This document shows, piece after piece, positions 25,336-33,779 of a stretch of 64,000 bases of DNA. Position numbers and translations under genes: made by a program. Under the pieces are notes generated by a model that was given only the letters and a program-made list of their open reading frames with translations, searched no databases and was not told the origin of the DNA. Origin of the DNA: Duganella sacchari (GTDB lineage: Bacteria; Pseudomonadota; Gammaproteobacteria; Burkholderiales; Burkholderiaceae_D); the NCBI RefSeq assembly GCF_900143065.1, contig NZ_FRCX01000010.1, positions 174,462 through 238,461 of the forward strand. Direction: 5' to 3'. Within the stretch, counting starts at the first letter, position 1; each line of letters begins with the position of its first letter.

Positions 25336-28300
25336 CTATTTCCCCTTCTGTTCAGTGTTCTGGGTCGCCAGGGTGGACAGGATGGCGGCAACCACGGGGG
25401 CGGCATGCTCGCCGCCCGTGGCGTCGGAATGGCTGACAAAGGCAGCCATCGCCAGCCGGTGCGTCTGTCCCGGCAGGCTGCCAGCTTCGAGCCAGCCCGT
25501 GAACCAGACCGTGGCAGTGTCTTCGCCACTGGGCGCGGTGCCGGTTTTGCCATACAGGCCCGGACGCACCTTCCCCAGTGCCGCGCTGCGGAATGCGCCG
25601 GCGCCGGTGCCCACATCCACCACGCCTTTCATGCCGGCCTTGATGCGGTCCAGGCGGATGCCGAGCGGCGGCGCGGCTGGTGTCACGCTGTCCTGCCGTC
25701 CCAGCGTCAACATCATGCGGGGCGTGACGACGCGTCCCTGCCCGACAGCGGCGGAGGCCAGCGCCATTTGCAGCGGCGTGACCTGCATGCGCAAGCCAAT
25801 CGCCATCTGACGCAGTTCGTGACGGGTGTGGATGGGGTCCATATGCGCGGGCGTCGCTTGCAGCGCGTCCCAGTTGCGCCAGTTGAAATCGGCGGGCAAC
25901 AGGCCGCCATCCAGGCGCAGCGACTGTTCAAAGCCGAGGCGATGGGCTGCCGCCACGATGGGACGGATGCTATCCAGCGCATCGGCATCCAGCGCCTGCA
26001 GGTCGGGTGCACCGCCATCCGGACGGCCAAACAGGCTGCGGTCACTGAGTTCGCTGGACCAGGCAAACCAGGTATTCAGGCTGTAGGTCAGCGCTTGCGC
26101 CAGTCCGAGGCGCCCTTCCTGTGCACGGCGGTCCAGACTTTGTTCGCGGTAGTTGGTGATGTGCGCCAGGCGCGGATTGAGCGGATAGCTGGCGGCATCG
26201 GTCTGGAAACCATAACCGCGCTGCGCTGCCAGACGATTAATCGCGGGCAGCGGCATACCGCCCAGCAGCGCATCAATCTGGGGATCGCTTTGCGCCGCGA
26301 TCTCCAGCCCCAGTGCGCTGACCACCTTGAAGGTGGAGCCAGGGCTTTGATGTGCGCCGCCATCATGCTGCAAGGCCGGCAGCCGCAGCGGGCTGCGCGC
26401 GGGACTGGTGCGGTCGAAGTCGCGCACTTCGGCCCAGTTGGCGCTGGTGACTGCGCCGGCGCCCATCCCCGCCGCGGCAAGGATGTCGCCCGTTTCAGTA
26501 TCGAGGATGACCAGGCCGGCATGGCGGCCTTCGGGCGCCGGCTGGGCGCCGCTGCACTTGCCGCCGTCCCAGCGGCCACGGTGCATGGCCACGCAATCCA
26601 GCACGCGCTGGCTCAGTGCCTGTAGCGGCAGGTCCAGCGTCAGCTTCGCGCTGACGGCGCCATCGGCGGCAGGCAGGCGGCTCAGCATTCCCGCAACGCT
26701 GTTGGCATGTTCGGGATCGAGTCCCAGCAGTGGCGCCAGTCCGGCATCGATGGCGGCATCGGTCGGCGCACCGTCGGTCCATAGCGCCGTGCCATTGCGA
26801 TCCGCCAGTTGCACCGGCGACGGCGCCGCGCCGCGCGCAGCAGTGTTGTCGCTTTGCGCCAATGGCTGCCAGACCAGGCGCCCGCCAGCGACGCGCAGGT
26901 GGCGGTATTTCTGGTCTTCCGGTGCGCTGAAGTCCAGTGGCTGAACATCCAGTTGCACACTGCGGGCGCCCGCCTGTAGCGTCAGATTGAGTTGCTGGAC
27001 ATCGGCGGTATTTGCACAGGCGCGGCCAGTGCAGGCCGGGATGAACTGCGCGCCGGCGCCGATGATGCCGCTGCCGACACGGCCCGCGACCAGCATCTGC
27101 AGCTGTTCGCCACCGTTGGCCGCGCGCGGCAAAGCCAGCGTCAGGTGCACGACCGGACGGCCGTTCCCTTCTCCCGCCTGCGGCCAGCGGGCGACGCGCG
27201 TCCACGGCTGCCAGCCCTGTGGCAGCGACGCAAACAGGCGCGATGCGGACACCGGCATCTGGCTGGTGGTCGCCACCATGACCGGCGCGCTGCCATTGGC
27301 GCTGCTGCCGGTGCTGGCCGTCCAGTCCAGTGACAGTCCCGCCGGGGCCTTGATGCGCCAGGCCAGCAAACGGCGCTCGCTATTGTAGATATCGACCTGC
27401 TGGCGCACGTAAGCGCCGTCGGCCTGGTAATACAGGCGCTTGAACAGTTTATGTGTCGCAGGGCCAGGCTGGATCTGTTTCCAGCTCTGGAGTTCCGCCA
27501 CGCGCTCGGTGGCACCGGCGGCCTGCCATTGCGGCAGATCGCGCGGAGCAAGTTCGATGGCGCCATTTGCCGTCAGCCGGATCAGACCTCTCGCTTGCAA
27601 TTCGTCGAACAGGGATTGGTCTTCCAGCGCGCCAGCTGCTGCCTGCGGCACCTGGTAGGAGCCAGGCGCCAGATAACTGCTCACCGCGCGGCCGCGCGCG
27701 GGGAAGGCAGCCACCAGTGCAGGTGCAGGCGTCTCCGGCGATGCGCCCGGACGATACATCTGCACCAGCAGTTCGCCTGCCTGCGGGCACATGGCATTGC
27801 TGCGGCGTTCGATGCGCAAGGCCGAATCACGGCCCCACAACAACCAGCCTTGCTGGCGCAGCGCGACCTGCCCGGACGCGCCCTGCTCGATCTGACCGAG
27901 GCTGGCGTCACTGAGCCAGCGCGCCTCACCCTGCCTGGTGCGCCATCTCAGTTGCAGCGGCTCGCTCAGCGGATCGGTAAAGTCAGCGCGTGCGACGCCC
28001 TCCACCTGCACTTCCGGCATGGCGTCCGCTCCCGTGCTGCGGTCAGCCACCAGCAGCACGTTGTGCAGCGAGATTTGCACATTGGCGTCCTGGCTGCGCG
28101 CGACCCAGCGCTTCACATCATCGAAGCGGTAGCCAAGGCGCAGTGGCTGCAAGCGTTTGTCGCCCGGGCTGCGCAACTGGCTGCACAAGTCCACCCGTAC
28201 AGGTGGCGAGGCCTGTACGCCGGCGGCAATCAGCAAGGCGCCGGCAGGATGCAGGCTGGCGCTGATGGCTGCCCGCTCAGGCACGGTGAAGGCGACGCCG

Positions 28301-28605
28301 GGCAAGGTCGCTTGATAGGCGTTCGCTGCACGCACATTGGCGGCGGATTGCGGCGTGCTCGCCGTAGCCGCCGTCAGATGCCGCGCATGGCCGGCGATCA
28401 GCGCGCCGCCGCCGGCCACCACACAGAACGCCGCCAGCGAAATCCACGCCGTACGCGCCGGGATGATATGCGGCGCCACTTCTCCGCGCGACGGCACCAG
28501 CTTCATGCGGGGATGACGCTGGGCGGCACGCAGGTTGACGGCCCGCCGGCGGCTGCGGCGACGGTCGCGCCAGGCTTGCAAGAACTGATGGAAGAATCGC
28601 GGCAT
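25336..28605 (-). CDS. Very long class B penicillin-binding protein (transpeptidase)
   Basis: 1089 residues, well above the 550-700 usual for class B PBPs. A basic cytoplasmic tail of ~50 residues is followed by one membrane helix (TAWISLAAFCVVAGGGALIAG). Residues 80-670 are a large extracytoplasmic region I do not recognise. The transpeptidase domain has all three active-site motifs: SPGSTFK (S757-K760), SLN (842-844) and KTGTA (1020-1024). GLVILDTETGDILAAAG precedes them, as in PBP2/FtsI. There is no glycosyltransferase domain, so it would need a SEDS partner, and one is encoded at 4400. It heads a seven-gene - strand operon ending in the kinase-FGE gene. GAGGGG precedes the ATG. Confidence 0.88.
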   Translation of the reverse strand: MPRFFHQFLQAWRDRRRSRRRAVNLRAAQRHPRMKLVPSRGEVAPHIIPARTAWISLAAFCVVAGGGALIAGHARHLTAATASTPQSAANVRAANAYQATLPGVAFTVPERAAISASLHPAGALLIAAGVQASPPVRVDLCSQLRSPGDKRLQPLRLGYRFDDVKRWVARSQDANVQISLHNVLLVADRSTGADAMPEVQVEGVARADFTDPLSEPLQLRWRTRQGEARWLSDASLGQIEQGASGQVALRQQGWLLWGRDSALRIERRSNAMCPQAGELLVQMYRPGASPETPAPALVAAFPARGRAVSSYLAPGSYQVPQAAAGALEDQSLFDELQARGLIRLTANGAIELAPRDLPQWQAAGATERVAELQSWKQIQPGPATHKLFKRLYYQADGAYVRQQVDIYNSERRLLAWRIKAPAGLSLDWTASTGSSANGSAPVMVATTSQMPVSASRLFASLPQGWQPWTRVARWPQAGEGNGRPVVHLTLALPRAANGGEQLQMLVAGRVGSGIIGAGAQFIPACTGRACANTADVQQLNLTLQAGARSVQLDVQPLDFSAPEDQKYRHLRVAGGRLVWQPLAQSDNTAARGAAPSPVQLADRNGTALWTDGAPTDAAIDAGLAPLLGLDPEHANSVAGMLSRLPAADGAVSAKLTLDLPLQALSQRVLDCVAMHRGRWDGGKCSGAQPAPEGRHAGLVILDTETGDILAAAGMGAGAVTSANWAEVRDFDRTSPARSPLRLPALQHDGGAHQSPGSTFKVVSALGLEIAAQSDPQIDALLGGMPLPAINRLAAQRGYGFQTDAASYPLNPRLAHITNYREQSLDRRAQEGRLGLAQALTYSLNTWFAWSSELSDRSLFGRPDGGAPDLQALDADALDSIRPIVAAAHRLGFEQSLRLDGGLLPADFNWRNWDALQATPAHMDPIHTRHELRQMAIGLRMQVTPLQMALASAAVGQGRVVTPRMMLTLGRQDSVTPAAPPLGIRLDRIKAGMKGVVDVGTGAGAFRSAALGKVRPGLYGKTGTAPSGEDTATVWFTGWLEAGSLPGQTHRLAMAAFVSHSDATGGEHAAPVVAAILSTLATQNTEQKGK

Positions 28606-28796
28606 ATGCCCCTCATGCAGGTGGTCTGTCTCTGGCTTTGCTTAGCAGAGGGGCAAGGAAAAACCTGCCTTCTATCGCACGAAAATGCATTTTGGCCCGT
28701 CAAAACCGCGTCTCGTCGCATTCCGGTGGTGACTGGACGGGCCTTTACGTAAAGTGAGCACATCGAAACTCACTTTAACCACCGAAAGGAAACATC

Positions 28797-29021
28797 ATGA
28801 ACGTTCTGAAAAACTTCGAAGCCCTGTTTGTTATGACTGTGGCTCTGGCTTGCGGCGCAACCTACGCTCTGGAAAAAGCGCCAGTCGAAGCAAATGACCC
28901 GAGCATGCAAGTGGTCGTGGTCAGCGCAAAACGCCTGACGCCTGAACAGAAACTGCAATCGGCACTGGAAGACCATGCACTGCAGCTGGCCGCTGAATCG
29001 AACAAAGCGAGCAAAATTTGA
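28797..29021 (+). CDS. Small exported protein of unknown function (74 aa)
   Basis: Starts MNVLKNFEALFVMTVALACG, a signal peptide or anchor ending near TYA. The mature part is about 50 residues (VVVVSAKRLTPEQKLQSALE) and looks like a short amphipathic helix. AAAGGAAA lies 6 bases before the ATG. I recall similar short SAKR(L/M)-containing proteins in Oxalobacteraceae but cannot name a role. It is divergent from the PBP operon across ~190 bp that must hold both promoters. Confidence 0.65.
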   Translation: MNVLKNFEALFVMTVALACGATYALEKAPVEANDPSMQVVVVSAKRLTPEQKLQSALEDHALQLAAESNKASKI

Positions 29022-29272
29022 GCGCCCGTATCACCTTCGCCTGTACGCCCAGCCGCGCTGCCGCGTAACAGGCGAAGTCTTTCGCTACTACAGCGACTCC
29101 AGCTACTCCGCTTTAAGCCTCCCCAACCGCAATCTGTACGCTGCCGCACACTGCGCAGCACAGCTTTGTGTCATATGTAAAAAACTGCATCAATCCCGGC
29201 ACACTATTGCTTCCGTTGATATAGTTTCTCCAGGCGCGCAACTGCGCAGACAAACAGACGGAGGACACTATC

Positions 29273-30013
29273 ATGATTAAGCCCATAGTCGCTGGCGCCA
29301 TGCTGGCACTGAGCGCAACAGCATTTGTACCCACCATCGCGTCCGCACAGGTCGGCGTCAGCGTCGTGATCGGCAATGCGCCTCCGCCGCTGCGTTTTGA
29401 AAGCGTGCCGGCGCCGCGCCGGGGCTATATCTGGGCGCCTGGCTACTGGAACTGGGACGGCCACCGCCATGTATGGTCTGGCGGCCGCTGGGAGCCGGAA
29501 CGTATCGGCAGTACCTGGCGCAGCGCCGAATGGGTGCGCGACGGCGGCGGCTGGCGTCTGGTCCCTGCCGGCTGGACCGTGATTGACGCAGGTCCCGGCC
29601 GCGTGGACTACATCAGCGTCGCGCCGCCGCCTCCGCGTTATGAAGTCATTCCCGCCCCGCGCCCCGGCTATATCTGGTCGCCGGGCTACTGGGAATGGCG
29701 CGCCAACCGCCACGTCTGGATAGGCGGTAACTGGATCGCTTCGCGTCCGGGCTACGTCTACACCCAACCACGCTGGGTTGAGCGTGAAGGTCACTGGTTC
29801 CGCCAGGAGGCGCGCTGGGACCGTGGCCCCAATGGCGACCGTGACCACGATGGCATCCCGAATCGCTACGACCATCACGACAACCGTGGCGACCGTCGCG
29901 GCTACGGTGACCGCGATCATGACGGCGTTCCTAACCGCTATGACCGCGACCGTGATGGCGATGGCGTGCCAAACAGGTATGATCGCCATCCCGATAACCG
30001 TCGCCGTGATTAA
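29273..30013 (+). CDS. YXWGXW-repeat exported protein with Asp-rich calcium-type repeats
   Basis: 246 residues with signal peptide (MIKPIVAGAMLALSATAFVP, ending SAQ). Two copies of a Trp/Tyr-rich unit follow: PAPRRGYIWAPGYWNWDGHR then VWSGGRWEP, and PAPRPGYIWSPGYWEW then VWIGGNWI. This is the YXWGXW pattern of envelope proteins. The C-terminal 60 residues carry three DHDG(I/V)PNRYD or DGDGVPNRYD units, like thrombospondin type-3 calcium repeats. Probably a surface or periplasmic structural protein; role unknown. Its stop overlaps the start of the RNase H gene (TAATG). Confidence 0.8.
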   Translation: MIKPIVAGAMLALSATAFVPTIASAQVGVSVVIGNAPPPLRFESVPAPRRGYIWAPGYWNWDGHRHVWSGGRWEPERIGSTWRSAEWVRDGGGWRLVPAGWTVIDAGPGRVDYISVAPPPPRYEVIPAPRPGYIWSPGYWEWRANRHVWIGGNWIASRPGYVYTQPRWVEREGHWFRQEARWDRGPNGDRDHDGIPNRYDHHDNRGDRRGYGDRDHDGVPNRYDRDRDGDGVPNRYDRHPDNRRRD

Positions 30014-30684
30014 TGGACAATCCTGAGTTTGAAATGCTGGCCACGGCCGCCTACAAAGGCGAGCGCGTGGCCGCGCGCCGTCTGGCGGTGCGCGATCAAC
30101 TGAGCGAAGCGCAGGCTTTGCTGCAAGTACTGACCCTGGCCGCCGGTGCGCTGGGCTTGGCCCGGTTACTGGCAGAACGCGAGCAGCTGCGCCAACGCGA
30201 CGAAGAGCGCCGCCTCGCCAGGCAGGCCGCCGCCGCGCACAAGCTGGCATTGCGCAAGGCCAGCTTGCAGCCATTGGCAACCGCGTGGCGTGGATGGTTT
30301 GACGGTTCGGCACATCCGAATCCGGGCCAGATCGGCATTGGCGCCCTGCTATGCGGGCCGGATGGCCAGCGGGTTGCAATCAGCCGCCGCGCGGGCCATG
30401 GCAGCAGCAGCGATGCGGAATATCTGGCGTTGACGGCCTTGCTGGAAGCGGCCGGCAGCACGGGAGCCACGGAACTGACCGTGTATGGCGACAGCCAGGT
30501 GGTGGTCAATGACGTGAATCTGGGCGCCGCGCGCGGGGCAAAGGGATTGGAAGAGCACCGCGCGCGCGTGGTGTCGTTGATGGCGGCACTGGGAGGGGTG
30601 CAGCTACGCTGGGTGCCGCGCCACCGTAACGGCGAGGCGGACCGCCTGTCGCAACAGGCGATCCAGCGACCGCCCGGCGATTAA
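30013..30684 (+). CDS. RNase H-like (reverse-transcriptase-like) domain protein
   Basis: 223 residues. Residues 1-90 are a helical charged head. Residues 92-223 are an RNase HI-type fold with the acidic site: WFDGSAHPNPGQIGIG (first Asp), DAEYLALTALLEA (Glu), YGDSQVVVNDVN (second Asp), and RWVPRHRNGEADRLSQQA (final Asp/His region). It would cleave RNA in RNA-DNA hybrids; this is the ribonuclease HI family protein, not canonical RnhA, which lacks such an N-terminal head. The start overlaps the upstream gene's stop. Confidence 0.85.
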   Translation: MDNPEFEMLATAAYKGERVAARRLAVRDQLSEAQALLQVLTLAAGALGLARLLAEREQLRQRDEERRLARQAAAAHKLALRKASLQPLATAWRGWFDGSAHPNPGQIGIGALLCGPDGQRVAISRRAGHGSSSDAEYLALTALLEAAGSTGATELTVYGDSQVVVNDVNLGAARGAKGLEEHRARVVSLMAALGGVQLRWVPRHRNGEADRLSQQAIQRPPGD

Positions 30685-30702
30685 GGCGCTGTTGCGCAGT
30701 TG

Positions 30703-32331
30703 TCAGCTGCGCGTGATCTGTAGCTGCTTGCGCTGGGCCACTGCCGGCTTGGCCAGCGCCTCCCTGTGCGACAGGCGCAGAGTGTCCTCCACCTTGAACA
30801 CGCTGACCGCTTGCGCCAGCGCCGCGGCCTGCTGCTGCATGGACTCCGCCGCTGCTGCAGCCTGCTCCACCAGCGCCGCATTCTGCTGCGTGACCGCGTC
30901 CATCGAGCCGATCGCCTGATTCACTTCGTTGATGCCAGCGCTTTGCTCGCTGCTGGCCGCCGTGATCTCGGAAATCATGTCGCTGACTTTGTGCACGCTG
31001 GCGACAATTTCATCCATCGTGGTGCCGGCATCCGCTACCAGCTTGCTGCCCAGGTTGACCTTCTCCACCGAGTCGCCGATCAGCGCCTTGATCTCTTTGG
31101 CCGCACCGGCGGAACGCTGGGCCAGATTGCGCACTTCCGTCGCCACCACGGCAAAGCCACGGCCCTGCTCACCGGCGCGCGCCGCTTCCACCGCCGCATT
31201 CAGCGCCAGGATGTTGGTCTGGAAGGCGATACCGTCAATCACCGCAATGATGTCAACGATCTTGCTGGACGACTGGTTGATCGAATCCATGGTGCCGACC
31301 ACTTGCGCCACCACCTCGCCACCCTTCACCGCCACCTGCGCAGCGGACGTCGCCAGCTGATTCGCCTGGCGCGCATTGTCGGCATTGTGCTTCACGGTGG
31401 ACGTCAGTTCTTCCATTGACGATGCGGTTTCCTCCAGCGCGCCGGCCTGCTGCTCGGTGCGACGCGACAGATCCTGGTTGCCCTGCGCGATTTCAGTCGA
31501 CGAGATGGTGATGTGTTCCGTACCCTGGCGCACCTCGGTCACGATGCCCAGCAGGCTGGCGTTCATTTCCTTGAGCGCCGACAGCAGCTGGCCCGTTTCG
31601 TCCCTGGCGCTGTCGTCGATGTGCGCGGTCAGGTCGCCGCTGGCGACGCGGCGCGCCACCACCACCGCTTCCTGCAGCGGACGGGTAATGCCGGTGGTGA
31701 GCAGCCAGGCGGAGGTCACGCCAAAGGCCAGCACCAGCGTCGCCAGCACGTACAGCAGATTGCGGCTGCTCGAGGCGACATCTTCAATATGCTGGGCGGC
31801 GGCGTCGATCTTGGCGCGCTGCATCTTGAGCAGTTCCGCGATGAGTTCCTGGTACTTGGCCGTGCCCGGACGGAATACGGTTTCGAAAATCTTGTTGGCT
31901 TCGTCCAGCTCACCGGAGGTCTTGAGCTTGGCGATCTGGTCGCGCGAGGACAGGTAGACCTTGCGCTGCTCGCCAATGCGGCCGAACAGCTCTTTTTCGT
32001 CAGCGTCGCTGATCAGCGCTTCGATTTTTTTCTGCAGTTCGGACGACCCGGCCGACGATACCTTGGACTCTTCCGCAAAGTAGGCGCCCAGCGAAGGATC
32101 GCTGCTGCGGGCGATGGCGGTGGTGCGGCGGATGCCGCTGTCGATCTTGCCGGACCAGTCGGAGATCATGCGCTCCTTGGCCAGCGGTACCTGCATCATC
32201 TCGCTGGTGGCGGACGCCACGCCTTGCAGGCGCCACACGCTGATGCCGGTAATCAGCATCGCAAACGCCAGAATGATCGTAAAACCCAAGGCCAGGCGTT
32301 TGCCGATACTGATATTCGCCAACATATTCAT
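30703..32331 (-). CDS. Methyl-accepting chemotaxis protein
   Basis: 542 residues with standard class layout. Membrane helix at 10-30 (LALGFTIILAFAMLITGISV), a four-helix-bundle-type periplasmic domain to about 190, second helix (LLYVLATLVLAFGVTSAWLL), HAMP (GITRPLQEAVVVARRVASGD) and a cytoplasmic signalling domain. The hairpin tip DGIAFQTNILALNAAVEAAR with GRGFAVVATEVRNLAQRSA is the CheA/CheW contact region. It ends without an obvious CheR pentapeptide. CheW follows upstream on the same strand, 82 bp away, so the two are probably co-expressed. Ligand unknown. Confidence 0.95.
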   Translation of the reverse strand: MNMLANISIGKRLALGFTIILAFAMLITGISVWRLQGVASATSEMMQVPLAKERMISDWSGKIDSGIRRTTAIARSSDPSLGAYFAEESKVSSAGSSELQKKIEALISDADEKELFGRIGEQRKVYLSSRDQIAKLKTSGELDEANKIFETVFRPGTAKYQELIAELLKMQRAKIDAAAQHIEDVASSSRNLLYVLATLVLAFGVTSAWLLTTGITRPLQEAVVVARRVASGDLTAHIDDSARDETGQLLSALKEMNASLLGIVTEVRQGTEHITISSTEIAQGNQDLSRRTEQQAGALEETASSMEELTSTVKHNADNARQANQLATSAAQVAVKGGEVVAQVVGTMDSINQSSSKIVDIIAVIDGIAFQTNILALNAAVEAARAGEQGRGFAVVATEVRNLAQRSAGAAKEIKALIGDSVEKVNLGSKLVADAGTTMDEIVASVHKVSDMISEITAASSEQSAGINEVNQAIGSMDAVTQQNAALVEQAAAAAESMQQQAAALAQAVSVFKVEDTLRLSHREALAKPAVAQRKQLQITRS

Positions 32332-32413
32332 TCTTGCACCTACCTCTCACAGTAAATCAAAAACAGAACTACGCAACCAGCATCGGGACCTGCCCGGCAT
32401 GATGGTCCTGAGC

Positions 32414-32908
32414 TTAGGCCGCCAGTGCGGTGGTTTCGATCAGGCCCATGTCCGCGCTGGACATCAGCTTGTCGATATCGACCAGGATCAGCATGCGGTC
32501 TTCAATGGTGCCCAGGCCGACGATATGGTCGGTATTCATGGCTGAACCCACTTCCGGCGCCGGCTTGATCTCTTCGTGGCTCAGCGTGGTCACGTCGGAC
32601 ACGCGGTCCACCACCATGCCCACCACGCGGTGGCCGATGTTGAGGATGATGACCACGGTGAACTGGTCATAGGTTGGCGTGCCGAGGTTGAATTTGATCC
32701 GCATGTCAACGATAGGCACAATGATGCCGCGCAGGTTGATCACGCCCTTGACGAATTCCGGCGCATTGGCGATGCGGGTCGGGGTTTCGTAGCTGCGGAT
32801 TTCGCTGACCTTCTGGATATCGATGCCATATTCTTCCTGGCCCAGGGTAAAGGCCAGATATTCGCCGGCGATGGATGCCGTCGCGTGCAGTTCGCTTACG
32901 TTGGACAT
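32414..32908 (-). CDS. cheW: Chemotaxis coupling protein CheW
   Basis: 164 residues, typical for CheW. Conserved stretches: EYLAFTLGQEEYGIDIQKV, FVKGVINLRGIIVPIVDMRI, VGMVVDRVSDVTTL and a C-terminal ILVDIDKLM. CheW links chemoreceptors to the kinase CheA; no CheA is in this window, so it probably serves the MCP downstream and the main chemosensory array. No motility genes nearby. A pair of 8-bp inverted repeats (32950-32957 and 33014-33021, TCAAGTCA/TGACTTGA) lies in its upstream region and may be a regulatory site. Confidence 0.93.
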   Translation of the reverse strand: MSNVSELHATASIAGEYLAFTLGQEEYGIDIQKVSEIRSYETPTRIANAPEFVKGVINLRGIIVPIVDMRIKFNLGTPTYDQFTVVIILNIGHRVVGMVVDRVSDVTTLSHEEIKPAPEVGSAMNTDHIVGLGTIEDRMLILVDIDKLMSSADMGLIETTALAA

Positions 32909-33103
32909 GGTTTTCCTTCATTACTAAAATGACGTGGTGCAATGTTACCTCAAGTCAAGATCTGACGCACCAAATAAATGCATTTCGGCAATAAATAAAT
33001 TTATTACAAGTTCTGACTTGATATTTAAACCACAGCTTTAGCCTGCACAATCCCGGTCCGAGCCTGTATGATTTGGCAAAACCGTCAGACACTCGGGAGA
33101 ACG

Positions 33104-33763
33104 ATGAATAGCTTGCTCAACAGCTGGCACCCACGCCTGGTCGCTCTGGCCACCGCCGCCCAGGGCATCGACGGCGCGCATGACACCAACCACCTGCACC
33201 GCGTCTGGCGCAACGCCAGCCTGCTGTTGGACGACTATCCCGAGGCCGACGCGCTGGTGGTCCTGGCCGGCTGTTATCTGCATGACCTGGTCAACCTGGC
33301 CAAGAACGATCCAGAACGCCACCTGGCGTCGCGCAAGGCCGCGCTGCTGGCCAGCCGCCAGCTGGCCGAACTGGATTTCCCGCCCAATAAGCTGGCCGCA
33401 GTGGCGCATGCCATCGAGAGCCACAGTTTTTCCGCCGGCATCCGCCCGGAGACGATCGAAGCCAAAATCGTGCAGGACGCCGACCGGCTGGACGCGCTGG
33501 GCGCGGTCGGCCTGGCGCGCCTGTTTTATACGGCCGGCCGCATGGGCGCTGCGCTGGCGCACGCCGATGACCCGATGGCGCTGCACCGCGAGCTGGACGA
33601 CAAAACCTATGCGCTGGACCACATCGACACCAAGCTGGCCACCCTGCCCGGCAAAATGCAGACCGCCGCCGGCCGCTGCCTGGCCGAGATGCGGCTGCAG
33701 GAGCTGATCGCCTTCCGCGACAACTTCATCGCCGAATGGGCAGCGAGTCCGGCGGCACCGTAA
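33104..33763 (+). CDS. HD-domain phosphohydrolase
   Basis: About 219 residues from MNSLLNSWHPRL. The HD motif set is visible: H-D-T-N-H (AHDTNHLHRV), LAGCYLHDLVNLAKNDP (HD), a late VAHAIESHSF and VQDADRLDALGA. This matches the YedJ-like HD family that acts on nucleotides or other phosphate esters. The ATG at 33104 follows GGGAG at proper spacing; an upstream in-frame ATG lacks one. It lies 16 bp ahead of the MFS gene. Confidence 0.87.
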   Translation: MNSLLNSWHPRLVALATAAQGIDGAHDTNHLHRVWRNASLLLDDYPEADALVVLAGCYLHDLVNLAKNDPERHLASRKAALLASRQLAELDFPPNKLAAVAHAIESHSFSAGIRPETIEAKIVQDADRLDALGAVGLARLFYTAGRMGAALAHADDPMALHRELDDKTYALDHIDTKLATLPGKMQTAAGRCLAEMRLQELIAFRDNFIAEWAASPAAP

Positions 33764-33779
33764 CCTTGATCGAGTCCCC

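Noticed and set aside
3366..28605. Type VI secretion kinase-phosphatase-FHA (PpkA-PppA-Fha) module
   Set aside because: No Tss/Hcp/VgrG/ClpV-like gene is present, and the SEDS and PBP genes in the same operons point to cell-wall synthesis.
32950..33021. 8-bp inverted repeats upstream of cheW as a clear operator
   Set aside because: Short, 56 bases apart and in AT-rich DNA; could be chance, so only mentioned with cheW.
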